Translations under genes and position numbers: made by a program
Notes under the pieces: generated by a model
Told to the model about the DNA's origin: nothing
The model's input: the letters and a program-made list of their open reading frames with translations, nothing else
Database searches by the model: none
Shown: one piece after another, positions 9,110 to 17,945 of the stretch
Layout of the letters: each line of letters starts with the position of its first letter
Position numbering within the stretch: position 1 is the stretch's first letter
Source: Aureimonas sp. SA4125
GTDB taxonomy: Bacteria > Pseudomonadota > Alphaproteobacteria > Rhizobiales > Rhizobiaceae
Assembly: GCF_019973775.1 (NCBI RefSeq)
Contig: NZ_AP025032.1
Span: 4,830,501-4,894,500 of the forward strand
DNA length: 64,000 nucleotides
Direction: 5' to 3'

Positions 9110-10510
9110 TCAGTAGCGGTATTGTTCCGACTTGTAGGGACCCTGGGTCGACACGCCGATATAGTCGGCCTGGTCTTCGCTGAGCACGGTCAGCTTGGCG
9201 CCGAGCTTGGCGAGATGCAGGCGCGCGACCTTCTCGTCGAGATGCTTGGGCAGGACATAGACTTCCTTGCCGTACTTCTCGCCCTTGGTGAAGAGCTCGA
9301 TCTGCGCCAGCGTCTGGTTGGTGAAGGAGGCCGACATCACGAAGGACGGATGGCCCGTGGCGTTGCCGAGGTTGAGCAGCCGGCCTTCCGACAGGAGCAG
9401 GATGCGCTTGCCGTCGGGGAAGTGGATCATGTCCACCTGCGGCTTGATGTTCGTCCACTTCATGTTGCGCAGCGAGAGCACTTCGATCTCGTTGTCGAAA
9501 TGGCCGATATTGCCGAGGATCACCATGTCCTTCATCAGGCGCATGGTGTCGATCGTCACCACGTCCTTGTTGCCGGTGGTGGTGATGATGATGTCGGCGG
9601 TGGGCGCCGCGTCCTCGAGCGTGACGACCTCGAAGCCGTCCATCGCGGCCTGCAGGGCGCAGATCGGGTCGACTTCCGTGACCTTGACGCGGGCGCCGGC
9701 GCCGAGCAGCGAGGCGGCCGAACCCTTGCCGACGTCGCCATAGCCGCAGACGACCGCGACCTTGCCGGCCATCATGACGTCGGTGGCGCGGCGGATGCCG
9801 TCGACGAGGCTTTCCTTGCAGCCGTACTTGTTGTCGAACTTCGACTTGGTGACGCTGTCGTTGACGTTGATCGCGGGGAAGGGCAGGAGGCCCTTCTTCT
9901 GCAGCTGGTACAGGCGGTTGACGCCGGTGGTCGTCTCTTCGGTGACGCCCTTGATGGCGTCGCGCTGCTTGGTGAAGAAGCCGGGGGTGGCGGCCATCCG
10001 CTTCTTGATCTGGGCGACGAAGATCTCTTCTTCCTCATTGCCGGGGTTCGACAGAACGTCTTCGCCGGCTTCGGCGCGGGCGCCGGTAAGGATGTACATC
10101 GTGGCGTCGCCGCCATCGTCGAGGATCATGTTGGAGGGCTCGCCGTCCGTCCACTGGAAGATCCGGTCGGTGTAGTCCCAGTATTCCGTCAGGCTCTCGC
10201 CCTTCACGGCAAAGACGGGGGTGCCGGTCGCGGCGATCGCGGCGGCGGCATGGTCCTGGGTCGAGAAGATGTTGCACGAGGCCCAGCGGACCTTGGCGCC
10301 GAGTTCCTGCAGGGTCTCGATCAGCACGGCGGTCTGGATCGTCATGTGCAGCGAGCCGGTGATGCGCGCGCCGGCGAGCGGCTTGTCGGTGCCGAATTCC
10401 TCGCGGCAGGCCATCAGGCCGGGCATCTCGGTCTCGGCGATGTCCATTTCCTTCCGGCCCCAGTCGGCGAGCTCGGGATCCTTGATGACGAAGTCCTGTG
10501 CGAATGCCAT
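9110..10510 (-). CDS. ahcY: Adenosylhomocysteinase (S-adenosyl-L-homocysteine hydrolase)
   Basis: This enzyme splits S-adenosylhomocysteine into adenosine and homocysteine, clearing the product inhibitor of methyltransferases and feeding the methionine cycle. The 466-residue length fits the family. Visible marks are the substrate region [12 protein letters not shown], the NAD-binding loop [11 protein letters not shown] near residues 250-262, and the C-terminal ending KSEQYRY seen in nearly all family members. The gene has its own terminator, so it is probably monocistronic. About 110 bases upstream lies an AT-rich inverted repeat that may be an operator. metK, the enzyme on the other side of the SAM cycle, is about 49 kb away in this window. 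Confidence 0.97.
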   Translation of the reverse strand: MAFAQDFVIKDPELADWGRKEMDIAETEMPGLMACREEFGTDKPLAGARITGSLHMTIQTAVLIETLQELGAKVRWASCNIFSTQDHAAAAIAATGTPVFAVKGESLTEYWDYTDRIFQWTDGEPSNMILDDGGDATMYILTGARAEAGEDVLSNPGNEEEEIFVAQIKKRMAATPGFFTKQRDAIKGVTEETTTGVNRLYQLQKKGLLPFPAINVNDSVTKSKFDNKYGCKESLVDGIRRATDVMMAGKVAVVCGYGDVGKGSAASLLGAGARVKVTEVDPICALQAAMDGFEVVTLEDAAPTADIIITTTGNKDVVTIDTMRLMKDMVILGNIGHFDNEIEVLSLRNMKWTNIKPQVDMIHFPDGKRILLLSEGRLLNLGNATGHPSFVMSASFTNQTLAQIELFTKGEKYGKEVYVLPKHLDEKVARLHLAKLGAKLTVLSEDQADYIGVSTQGPYKSEQYRY

Positions 10511-10621
10511 GGGGGCGTCCTCTGTGCGGAAAGGGAAGGTATAAGGGAAAATTCGAGCGCAGCCCTTGCGGGTCCTGCGGCTGACGATCCTCTACCAGCC
10601 GGGGGACATCGACACAAGCGG

Positions 10622-10641
10622 ATATAAGCATTTCTTTATAT
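10622..10641. promoter_or_regulatory. AT-rich imperfect palindrome between ahcY and a secreted-protein gene
   Basis: Twenty bases with arms ATATAA and TTATAT, with one better half-site (TTTCTTTATAT), sit in otherwise GC-rich DNA, 111 bp upstream of ahcY and 77 bp upstream of the divergent gene. The shape resembles operators of ArsR-type regulators of the SAM cycle (SahR type); that comparison is from memory. Confidence 0.45.
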
Positions 10642-10718
10642 GACATCCCCTCGCCATAGGCTTTCGCCGCTCCTCGGAGTTCGGCTATCGTCGGCAGATC
10701 ACACTCCGGGAGAACCCC

Positions 10719-12440
10719 ATGTTCCGCTCGTCTCACCGCACCGCTCGACGCGTCGCTCTATCGGGCTGCTGCGCGGCAGCTCTCCTCCTGTCGCAGGCGC
10801 CGGCCGGTGCGCAGGACGCCGGGATGGAGGCGCTGACCTCGATGGCGCCGCTCGCAAGCTTTGCCGGTTCGCCGAGTCTCAGCGTATCGGAGTGGGTCCT
10901 GCCCTATGCGCCCGTGATCTTCGACATCGTCGTGACCTTTGCGCGCAGCGTCGCGGTGATCACCTACGAGGCGCGCCACTACGATGCCGTCACGCGTGAC
11001 TTCGTCGTCCAAGGCCTGACGATCGGCCGCGCCGGCGTCGACGTCGCCATCGACCGGATCCGCATCAATGCTCGGACGCAGCTCTACGAAGGCATCGCCA
11101 TCGATACCCGCGCCATCCCGATGGAGGCCGAGGCGCGCGCGACACTGAAGAAGCTCGATTCCGAGATCATCCGCGGCGACGTCGTGTCCTCGGTGCGTGC
11201 CGACGTCGCCTCGGCAACCTACGACATCGACGTCAAGGCGAGCTTCGAGAACATCGGCGCCCTCGGCCTTGCCGCCAAGGTCGAGGGGTTTCACGTGCTG
11301 GTGCCGCTGGACGAGGTCACCGCCGAACTCGACCTGCCGCCGACGACCGACGGCGCGATGCCGCCGGAGCCCGCGCCGGGCAGCGACGCGCCTGTCATCG
11401 TCGGCAAGCTCGCCAGCGCGACGCTCACCTATGACGATGCCGGCCTCACCGCTGTCGGATTTCAGATCGCCGCCGATGCGCAGCAGCTGACCACGGGCCA
11501 GTTGCAGGGGGTGATGGCCACCATGCTCGTGCCGATAATGTCCAGCCTGTTTCAGGAGATGCCGGGCGGCGCCAGCCCGGAACTGATGGAGCGGGCCGTC
11601 GGCTGGTCCGGCGCCTTGCAGGCCTATCTCGCCAAGCCCGAGCACATCGAGATCAGCTTTTCGCCGGCGGAGCCCTTCGACCTCTCCCAGTTGAAGCCGG
11701 GCGTCCAGCTCGACGAGGCGATGATCCTGGCGCTCAACCCCGACGTCTCGGCCGAGGCAAGCGAGATCACCGCGCTGATCGATCCGACCTCGGGCGCGGC
11801 CATTGGCGCCGATGACCTGTCGCTGGCGGAGCGGCTGGTCGAGGGCGTCGGCATTCCGCAGGACGTCAGGCGCGGCGTGACGCTGGCGCTGTCCGACATC
11901 GCCGCCGGCAAGCCGGAGGCCTCGGCCATCGTCGTGCGCGCCATCGTGCTCGACCCCGATTCCGCCGTGACCGACGACACGGCCGCCTCCTCCTACGTGC
12001 TGCTGCTTCTGGCCAAGGCGCGCGGCGAGGCGGTGCCCGACGCGACGCTCGGCATCGTCCGTGCCCGGTTGACGCCGGATCAGGTGGCGGCCCAGGAAAA
12101 ACTGGCGCTGGCGCAGTGGCTGCAGACCGACGGCGCGGACCAGCAGGACCGCGAGAGCGCGGCGATCGACGCCCGGGACTGGAGCGCGATGCGCGACCTT
12201 GCCTTCGATTATTACGAGGGCGCCGGCGTGCCGCGCAATGTCACCCGCGCCTACACCTTCGCCAGCCTCGCCGCGGCGGGCGGCGACCGGATCGCCACGA
12301 CCCTGCGCGACGACCTCCTGAAAGGTCTGCGCGACAAGCGCCTCGCCTTTTCCCCCGACGTCGCGCGGACCGATGCCGACGCGATCTGGCAGGGCATCGT
12401 CACCGCAGCCGGAGAGCCTGCGACGCCGGACGCCCAGTAG
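10719..12440 (+). CDS. Secreted protein of unknown function with a C-terminal Sel1-like segment
   Basis: The 573-residue product begins with an arginine-rich leader and a hydrophobic stretch (AAALLLSQ) ending in AGA|Q near residue 31, so it is probably exported by Sec. A Cys pair at residues 17-18 resembles a lipobox (LSGC), but the hydrophobic segment follows rather than precedes it, so a lipoprotein is unlikely. The middle is beta/alpha-rich without a motif I recognise. Near the C-terminus a single Sel1/TPR-like unit is visible (DYYEGAGVPRNVTRAY...ASLAAAGGD). It stands alone on the plus strand, divergent from ahcY. No function is assigned; it appears lineage-restricted. Confidence 0.8.
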   Translation: MFRSSHRTARRVALSGCCAAALLLSQAPAGAQDAGMEALTSMAPLASFAGSPSLSVSEWVLPYAPVIFDIVVTFARSVAVITYEARHYDAVTRDFVVQGLTIGRAGVDVAIDRIRINARTQLYEGIAIDTRAIPMEAEARATLKKLDSEIIRGDVVSSVRADVASATYDIDVKASFENIGALGLAAKVEGFHVLVPLDEVTAELDLPPTTDGAMPPEPAPGSDAPVIVGKLASATLTYDDAGLTAVGFQIAADAQQLTTGQLQGVMATMLVPIMSSLFQEMPGGASPELMERAVGWSGALQAYLAKPEHIEISFSPAEPFDLSQLKPGVQLDEAMILALNPDVSAEASEITALIDPTSGAAIGADDLSLAERLVEGVGIPQDVRRGVTLALSDIAAGKPEASAIVVRAIVLDPDSAVTDDTAASSYVLLLLAKARGEAVPDATLGIVRARLTPDQVAAQEKLALAQWLQTDGADQQDRESAAIDARDWSAMRDLAFDYYEGAGVPRNVTRAYTFASLAAAGGDRIATTLRDDLLKGLRDKRLAFSPDVARTDADAIWQGIVTAAGEPATPDAQ

Positions 12441-12547
12441 GCGGGCTGCCGGAGCGCGGTGCGCAGCCCTCCGCCATGGTGCGGCGCCAAGTTCCGTTTT
12501 GCGCCGCACCCACCTTGGAACACGCCGGCCGCGACCCTGTCAGAATA

Positions 12548-12675
12548 GTCATTCTCGGGCTCGTCCCGAGAACCCAGGCCCACACGCTTCAACTGCCGAA
12601 CCGGCCCAGATTGTGGCTTGCCGTCGTCGGATTGCGACGCATCGACATGGGTCATCGGGACAAGCCCGATGACGA
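12548..12675. repeat. MITE-like intergenic repeat with inverted ends
   Basis: Both ends carry related hairpins: the left end has CTCGGGCTCGTCCCGAG, and the right end has TCGGGACAAGCCCGATGA in the opposite orientation, giving terminal inverted repeats of about 20 bp around a 90-bp core. Elements of this form are frequent between genes of Hyphomicrobiales. No reading frame inside it looks like a gene. Confidence 0.6.
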
Positions 12676-12749
12676 CCGCCGCCAAGTGGGAGCGCCACGT
12701 CCGGATTCAGAGCGCGGAACGCGCACTCCCGGCATTCGATTTTTCCACT

Positions 12750-12853
12750 AGAGCATGATCCCGAAAGGTGGCTTCCGGCTTTCGGAAAGAGATCATGCGG
12801 AAACAAAGGACTAAAGCGGGACGGCGATTCGAAGAAAACGCATCCCGCTTTAG
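12750..12853. repeat. RIME-like rhizobial intergenic mosaic element
   Basis: This element consists of two adjacent hairpins. The first runs from GAGCATGATC to GATCATGC with an inner CCGAAAG/CTTTCGG pairing. The second runs from CTAAAGCGGGA to TCCCGCTTTAG. The sequence closely resembles the palindromic intergenic element widespread in rhizobia (RIME type). It lies 28 bp past the HPr stop codon, so when transcribed it could also act as a 3' end structure. Together with the element before it, it fills most of the 441-bp gap 12441-12881; nothing else was found there. Confidence 0.7.
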
Positions 12854-12881
12854 GCCGCAACGCTCCAGGCGCCAGAGGGGA

Positions 12882-13196
12882 TCAGGCCTCTTCGCCGAAC
12901 TTGTCCGCGACGAGCCCGGCAATGGCGTCGAGTGCCCTGCCGGCGTCGGGGCCGGTGGCGGAGACCTCGATGGTCGAGCCGAGTCCCGCGGCGAGCATCA
13001 TGAGGCCCATGATCGATTGCCCGCCGACGCTGAGCCCGTCTCGGCTGACGGTGAGTTCGGCCTCGAAGGTTTCGGCGAGCTGGACGAACTTGGCCGACGC
13101 CCGCGCATGCAGGCCGCGCTTGTTGACGATCGGCAGATGCCGCATCAGCGGCTCCTCCGCCTCCATGCCCGGTCCTCCCGGCAACCCGATGTTCAT
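12882..13196 (-). CDS. HPr family phosphocarrier protein
   Basis: This small phosphocarrier accepts phosphate from EI and passes it to EIIA proteins. The active-site segment NKRGLHARAS puts the phospho-His at residue 30 (His15 in E. coli HPr). QSIMGLMML carries Ser61, equivalent to regulatory Ser46, which the neighbouring HprK would phosphorylate. The start was set at the ATG two bases after the EIIA stop codon, giving 104 residues with a short Gly-rich leader; a longer frame would overlap EIIA. With EIIA, HprK and ChvGI it forms the alphaproteobacterial regulatory PTS, which has no sugar permease here. Confidence 0.93.
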   Translation of the reverse strand: MNIGLPGGPGMEAEEPLMRHLPIVNKRGLHARASAKFVQLAETFEAELTVSRDGLSVGGQSIMGLMMLAAGLGSTIEVSATGPDAGRALDAIAGLVADKFGEEA

Positions 13197-13198
13197 CG

Positions 13199-13600
13199 TC
13201 ACTTCCCGCTGAGAATCCGGCTGGCGACGTTGATGTACTTGCGCCCCGCCTCCTGCGCGCACACCAGGGCCTCGGTGATGTTGCGATCCTGCCGGACACT
13301 GGCGAGCTTGATCAGCATCGGAAGGTTCATGCCGGCCAGAACATCGACATTGCTACCGTCCATCACCGAGATCGCCAGGTTCGACGGCGTTCCACCGAAC
13401 ATGTCGGTGACGATGATGACGCCTTCGCCGCGGTCGGCAAGGGCGACGGCCGCCACGATGTCGTTACGCCGCTGTTCCATGTCGTCCTCGGGGCCGATCG
13501 AGATCGTCTCGAAGGCCTCCTGCGGCCCGACGACATGCTCGACGGCCAGCCGGAATTCACGCGCGAGCTGTCCATGGGTGACGAGCACGAGACCGATCAT
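13199..13600 (-). CDS. PTS EIIA component, mannose/fructose (ManX-like) type
   Basis: This 133-residue EIIA domain starts MIGLVLVTHGQLA, with the phospho-His at residue 9, and contains the family motif DMFGGTPSN. No EIIB, EIIC or EIID gene is nearby, so it should act as a phosphorylation-dependent regulator rather than in sugar uptake. The start was moved 27 codons inward to the conserved MIG, since the upstream part is built from a tandem repeat. HPr follows two bases later. Its own promoter may lie in the 441-bp gap behind hprK. Confidence 0.92.
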   Translation of the reverse strand: MIGLVLVTHGQLAREFRLAVEHVVGPQEAFETISIGPEDDMEQRRNDIVAAVALADRGEGVIIVTDMFGGTPSNLAISVMDGSNVDVLAGMNLPMLIKLASVRQDRNITEALVCAQEAGRKYINVASRILSGK

Positions 13601-14041
13601 GCGCAAACGACTCCGATCGCCGACCGACGTCCCGCAGGCCGCATACCCGCAGACCGCAGACCCACAGCCCGCGGGCCGCAAGCCCCGAATCTCGACGGGG
13701 AGCCCAGCTGCCGGATACGGCAGATCCGCGGACCGACGTGCAGGATCAGTCTCGCGCGCATTGCGCCGTCGCCAAAGGAATAAACGTCAATCGATGAGCT
13801 CCGGTCTCTTTCCGACGGCTTTTTGCGCAAGACGCGCCGGCCTCCCGGCTCTGGCATCTCGCTGAGGATCGACCGAGGTCGATCCCAGTCGATAGGCTGT
13901 GGGATCATGCACCAGGAGGCGCCCATCTCGCAATGCTGCATGGCAAACTCGGTAAAGACCGGGCGCAACTGTGGCTGAAATGCGGCGCAGGTCTCAGCCA
14001 GCAGCGCCGGCGCCAAGGGACGATTGGGGACGGTCGCCGAC
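13601..14041. other. 441-bp gap between hprK and the EIIA gene
   Basis: No convincing gene is present. The part next to EIIA holds the 15-bp tandem repeat described separately; the rest (about 13700-14041) is ordinary GC-rich DNA with frames lacking family resemblance or a good ribosome-binding site. In many relatives hprK and this EIIA gene are closer together, so the gap may be an expanded or decayed spacer. Confidence 0.5.
13631..13675. repeat. Degenerate 15-bp tandem repeat upstream of EIIA
   Basis: Three units follow one another: CCCGCAGGCCGCATA, CCCGCAGACCGCAGA and CCCACAGCCCGCGGG, with a partial fourth (CCGCAAG). They lie 31-75 bases before the EIIA start codon and so within its likely promoter or leader. 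Confidence 0.6.
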
Positions 14042-14512
14042 CTACACGTCGATGAGGCCGAGATCGGCAGGGCCGAGGCGGGCCAGGCTGACGAGGACAT
14101 CGGCGGCGAACCCCGCCTGCCGGGCCGGCAGGACGATTAGACGCAGGTCGATGCCGGCGATCCTGGTCGTCAGCATGCCCGGAAGGCGATGGAGCGCCTC
14201 GGGCTCGCAGAGGTCGACGACGAGGTCGAGCGCGACCCGGTCGATTGACGCCTCCTGCAGGATGCCGACGCCGGAGATTTCGATCAGCCCCCGGATCGGC
14301 GCCGGCGCGACCGCCTCGACCCGGTCGCCGTTGACCTCGACGAAGACTTGGTCGTCGGCCACGAGCGCCGCGGCAAGGCCCAGCATCTCGGCACGGCGCA
14401 AGGTCGACAGCGCGAGCGCCGACTTGCCGCTGCGCGATGGACCCCGGATGAGGACGCCCATGCCGCCGAGCGCGATCGCGGTCCCGTGCAGGTTGGCGGG
14501 GGGAAGGCTCAT
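14042..14512 (-). CDS. hprK: HPr kinase/phosphorylase, short alphaproteobacterial form
   Basis: This 156-residue protein corresponds to the C-terminal catalytic half of HPr(Ser) kinase. It keeps the P-loop GPSRSGKS at residues 24-31 and a later segment LIEISGVGIL like the family signature, but lacks the N-terminal domain of the Gram-positive enzyme, as is usual in alphaproteobacteria. It would phosphorylate and dephosphorylate HPr on the conserved Ser. The ATG overlaps the chvG stop codon by four bases, so hprK is translated with the ChvG sensor kinase. This couples the acid/envelope two-component system to the regulatory PTS. Confidence 0.93.
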   Translation of the reverse strand: MSLPPANLHGTAIALGGMGVLIRGPSRSGKSALALSTLRRAEMLGLAAALVADDQVFVEVNGDRVEAVAPAPIRGLIEISGVGILQEASIDRVALDLVVDLCEPEALHRLPGMLTTRIAGIDLRLIVLPARQAGFAADVLVSLARLGPADLGLIDV

Positions 14513-16320
14513 TCGCCGGGCAGACTGACGGTGAAGCGGGCGCCGCGGAATGTCCGGGGATCGCGGGCGTCGATGATGTTCTCGGCCTCCAGGGTGCCGC
14601 CATGTGCCTCGACGATCTGGCGGGAGATCGACAGGCCGAGGCCTGAGTTCTGGCCGAAGGCTTCGGCGGAGGGACGGTCGGTGTAGAAGCGCTCGAAGAT
14701 GCGCTCGATCTTCTCCGCCTGGATGCCCGGACCGTTGTCCTCGATGGCGACGACGATCGCCTTGCCCTCGCGCCTGATCGAGACGACGATCCGGCCGCCC
14801 TCCATCGCGACGAAGGAGCGGGCATTGTCGATGAGATTGGTGAAGACCTGGCTGAGGCGCAGGTCGTGTCCGGCGACAAAATAGGTCCGGCCCGCCGGCA
14901 GCGGCTCGACCTTCAGCATGATCACCGTATCCCAGCCCTCCTTTCGGTGGGCGCGCGCGCCGTCGACGACCGATCCGATCAGCGCCGCGACGTCGACGCG
15001 TCCCGTGCCTTCGCGGGCCAGTTCCGCATCGAGCCGCGAGGCGTTTGAAATGTCGGTGATCAACCGGTCGAGGCGGCGCACGTCGTGCTCGATCACGGCC
15101 AGAAGCCGCTGCTTGGAATTCTCGTTGCGGGCGAGCGGCAGCGTCTCGACGGCAGAGCGCAGCGAGGTCAGCGGGTTCTTCAATTCGTGGCTCACATCGG
15201 CGGCGAAGCTCTCGATCGCGTCCATGCGCTTGTAGAGGGCGTGGGTCATCTCCCGGAGCGCGGTCGCCAGATTGCCGACCTCGTCGGCGCGGTCGCCGAA
15301 ATCGGGGATCTCCTCGCGCCACTTCACCCCGCGCTTTACGCGCAGGGCTGCCGCCGACAGGCGCCTCAGCGGCGTCGCGATGGTCGAGGCGAGGAGGATC
15401 GACAGGACGACGGTGACGAGAGCGGCGACGGCGAAGACGCGCACGATCGCCATGCGCTCGGCCTGAACGATCTTGTCGATGTCGCCGCCCTGCGTCGACA
15501 AGAGGAGAACACCCAGCACCGCCCGAAAACGCTGGATCGGCACCGCCACCGAAACGATCAGTTCACCCTTGTCGGTGACGCGCACGACGGTCGCGGGACC
15601 GCCGGTCAGCGCGTTCATCACCTCCGGATAGATCGTGCCGGTTCCACCCGGGCTTTCGGCGTAGACGGGCAAGTCGGCGCGCTGGAAGAGCCACTGCACC
15701 CAGGTGACGACGCGCTCGACGATTTCCGGCTCGTCGTCGGTGATCTGCGGCAGGTCGTAACGCAGGATCTGGCCGCGCGAATAGAGATGGCGCGAGTCGA
15801 GAATGAGGTTGGCGTCGCGGTCGTAGAGTCGGGCCCGCGTGCGGGTGGGGGAGATCAGCCGGCGCAGAAGCGGCGCCACGCGCTCGGGATTGATCGGGAA
15901 GTCGAGACTGTCGGCCGAATCGAGGCCCGGCTGCAAAGTCTGTCCGGCCTGGAGTTCCAGCAGTTTTTCCGGGTCGAGCGTGATCGAATCGGTCTCGACC
16001 GTCGCCGAGGAGGCGATGGCGCTGGCGATGATCTCGCCCTGCGTCAACAGGCTTTCGACGCGGGCGTCGGTCAGGCCGGCGCGGAACTGGTTGAGGTAGA
16101 GGATGCCCGAGACCTGGACGATCAGCGCCACGAGATTGAGAAAGACGATGCGGCGGGTGAGGGAGGAGAAGATCGAATGGCCGAGCACCCAGCGCGCCCG
16201 GTGCAGCGCACGCCTGACCAGCGGAAGCCGGCGCAGCCGCGAGCGCGCCGCCGCTTCGCGTCGCCGTCGGCGCGCGGCGGCCGGGTCGGTCCCGCTTTCG
16301 CCTTCGGCGTTCGCCACCAT
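14509..16320 (-). CDS. chvG: Sensor histidine kinase ChvG (ExoS homologue)
   Basis: This 603-residue membrane sensor has a basic N-terminus, a first transmembrane helix near residues 58-77, a periplasmic domain of about 210 residues, a second helix near 290-310, a HAMP segment, the H-box FAADVSHELKNPLTSLR with phospho-His at residue 378, and ATPase boxes NLIDNARSF, DNGPGI and GLGLSISRQI. ChvG-ChvI controls acid and envelope stress, exopolysaccharide and host association in rhizobia and Agrobacterium. chvI is 73 bp upstream; hprK overlaps its end. The chvI-chvG-hprK-EIIA-HPr order next to pckA is characteristic of the order. Confidence 0.95.
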   Translation of the reverse strand: MVANAEGESGTDPAAARRRRREAAARSRLRRLPLVRRALHRARWVLGHSIFSSLTRRIVFLNLVALIVQVSGILYLNQFRAGLTDARVESLLTQGEIIASAIASSATVETDSITLDPEKLLELQAGQTLQPGLDSADSLDFPINPERVAPLLRRLISPTRTRARLYDRDANLILDSRHLYSRGQILRYDLPQITDDEPEIVERVVTWVQWLFQRADLPVYAESPGGTGTIYPEVMNALTGGPATVVRVTDKGELIVSVAVPIQRFRAVLGVLLLSTQGGDIDKIVQAERMAIVRVFAVAALVTVVLSILLASTIATPLRRLSAAALRVKRGVKWREEIPDFGDRADEVGNLATALREMTHALYKRMDAIESFAADVSHELKNPLTSLRSAVETLPLARNENSKQRLLAVIEHDVRRLDRLITDISNASRLDAELAREGTGRVDVAALIGSVVDGARAHRKEGWDTVIMLKVEPLPAGRTYFVAGHDLRLSQVFTNLIDNARSFVAMEGGRIVVSIRREGKAIVVAIEDNGPGIQAEKIERIFERFYTDRPSAEAFGQNSGLGLSISRQIVEAHGGTLEAENIIDARDPRTFRGARFTVSLPGE

Positions 16321-16393
16321 GTGTCAGGTCCATGCAAAATCGTGCGGCGCGAGTGCGCGGCGCCGGCGGAATGCCCCGAGGGATACTGCGCCG

Positions 16394-17092
16394 TCAGATC
16401 TCGCGGAAGCGATATCCGACGCCGTAGAGCGTCTCGATCATGTCGAAATCGTCGTCGATCGCCTTGAATTTCTTGCGCAGGCGCTTGATGTGGCTGTCGA
16501 TGGTGCGGTCGTCGACATAGACCTGCTCGTCATAGGCCGCATCCATCAACGCGTCGCGGCTCTTGACGACGCCAGGGCGCTGCGCCAGCGAGTGGAGGAT
16601 CAGGAATTCGGTGACCGTCAGGGTCACCGGCTGTTCCATCCAGGTGCAGGTGTGGCGCTCCTGATCCATCACCAGCTGTCCGCGTTCCAGCGAAGATTCC
16701 GGCGTCGGGCCGGTCTTGGCGGCGTCCCGCGCCGCGCCGCGCCGGAGGATCGCCCTGACGCGCTCGACCAGAAGCCGCTGCGAGAACGGTTTGCGGATGT
16801 AGTCGTCGGCGCCCATCTTCAGGCCGAAGAGCTCGTCGATCTCTTCGTCCTTGGAGGTGAGGAAGATGACCGGAAGGTCGGACTTCTGGCGCAGTCGCCT
16901 CAACAGCTCCATGCCGTCCATGCGGGGCATCTTGATGTCGAAGATGGCAAGGTTCGGCGGCCGGGACTGAAGGCCTTCGAGGGCGGATGCCCCGTCGGTA
17001 TAGGTTTCGACCCGATAGCCCTCGTTCTCCAGCGCGATCGATACCGACGTCAGGATGTTTCTGTCATCATCCACCAGCGCAATTGTCGGCAT
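16394..17092 (-). CDS. chvI: Response regulator ChvI (OmpR/PhoB family)
   Basis: The 232-residue regulator has a receiver domain (acidic pocket VDDD, phospho-Asp at residue 52 in [10 protein letters not shown], Lys in IRKPFS) and a C-terminal winged helix ([27 protein letters not shown]). The start is the ATG of [10 protein letters not shown], 42 codons inside the longest frame. It is the first gene of the chvI-chvG-hprK cluster. In Agrobacterium and Sinorhizobium ChvI targets include envelope genes, and pckA is a conserved neighbour, here 1 kb away on the other strand. Confidence 0.95.
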   Translation of the reverse strand: MPTIALVDDDRNILTSVSIALENEGYRVETYTDGASALEGLQSRPPNLAIFDIKMPRMDGMELLRRLRQKSDLPVIFLTSKDEEIDELFGLKMGADDYIRKPFSQRLLVERVRAILRRGAARDAAKTGPTPESSLERGQLVMDQERHTCTWMEQPVTLTVTEFLILHSLAQRPGVVKSRDALMDAAYDEQVYVDDRTIDSHIKRLRKKFKAIDDDFDMIETLYGVGYRFREI

Positions 17093-17350
17093 CGTGTCAT
17101 TCTCCTTGTCAGGTTCGGGCGGGCCGCAGGATCCGCCCCGGCAGAGGGCGCCGCCCTGCCGAGCCGGCTGCCCCTTTGCGGGAATGGCGCGGCTTGGTCC
17201 GGATATGCGCCCGGGCATATCTGTGTAGTCGCGACATCAATCAGCATTAAATGTGGCAAATCGCAGCAAAAACCAGTCCGCCACGTGACTCTCCCTCCAA
17301 CCCGGCGGCCCCGATTCCAAATAGAGGCACGCGATCAGGGGAATGCTTCC

Positions 17351-17830
17351 CTAAAGGTCGACCTTCTGATGGGTCGTCGTATCGGGACGATCCTTGTCGC
17401 CGATATAGGCCTTGGCGAATTCCCAGGCTTGTTCGATCCTGCTCGCCTTGACGTTCCAGAGCTCGGCCTCGTCCGGATTGACCACCAGCACGACGACGCT
17501 CGGATCGTCCTTGCCCTGCGGCAGCCAGGCTTCGGCCGCCGAGTCCCAGATCTGGGCGACCAGCGCCCGGTCGCCGGATATCCGGGCGCGACCGGACAGC
17601 GAGACGTATTTTCCATGCTTGGCAAAGGTCATGGCGACCTCGTTGTCGGCCTCGATCTCGTCGACCTTGTGCGACTGGCTTTCGGTCAGGAAGAGGATCT
17701 CGCGCCGCTCGGAAGAGACCCTCGGCGCCATCGGCCGGGCGCGCATCCGTCCGCCATTGCGCGTCACCACCATGCAGGTGTCGAAATCGTCGATCAGTGC
17801 CCAGAAGGCATCCGTCTTGCGGTCGGTCAT
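17351..17830 (-). CDS. Pyridoxamine 5'-phosphate oxidase-like protein (general stress protein 26 type)
   Basis: The 159-residue product has the split-barrel fold of flavin- or F420-binding PNPOx-like proteins: CMVVTRNGGRMRARPM, ILFLTESQSHKVDEIE, VAMTFAKHGKYVSLSGRA, and a final WFAKAY-like acidic/aromatic stretch. Members of this family are often stress proteins; the true substrate is unknown. The start was set at MTDRKTDAF; the longer frame adds 38 codons without family support. It lies upstream of chvI on the same strand with a 258-bp gap and diverges from pckA. A 10-base direct repeat (GGGGAATGCT) occurs on both sides of the gene. Confidence 0.85.
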   Translation of the reverse strand: MTDRKTDAFWALIDDFDTCMVVTRNGGRMRARPMAPRVSSERREILFLTESQSHKVDEIEADNEVAMTFAKHGKYVSLSGRARISGDRALVAQIWDSAAEAWLPQGKDDPSVVVLVVNPDEAELWNVKASRIEQAWEFAKAYIGDKDRPDTTTHQKVDL

Positions 17831-17945
17831 CCCGTATCCCCTCATTCTAGCGGCAAATGCCGTTGTCCTTGAAAGAGGGGAATGCTCGAGCGCGGGAAAG
17901 GTGCCTCTGTTTCCCCTCGCATCTGCAGGGGACGAGACGGCCATT

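Noticed and set aside
9089..10627. 512-codon plus-strand frame over ahcY
   Set aside because: It is antisense to ahcY and contains the ahcY terminator; no homology or ribosome-binding site.
10761..10775. Lipobox LSGC in the secreted protein at 10719
   Set aside because: The hydrophobic core of the signal follows the Cys instead of preceding it, so ordinary signal peptidase I processing is more likely.
13597..14100. 167-codon minus-strand frame covering the hprK-EIIA gap
   Set aside because: It overlaps hprK, has no family resemblance and lacks a ribosome-binding site.
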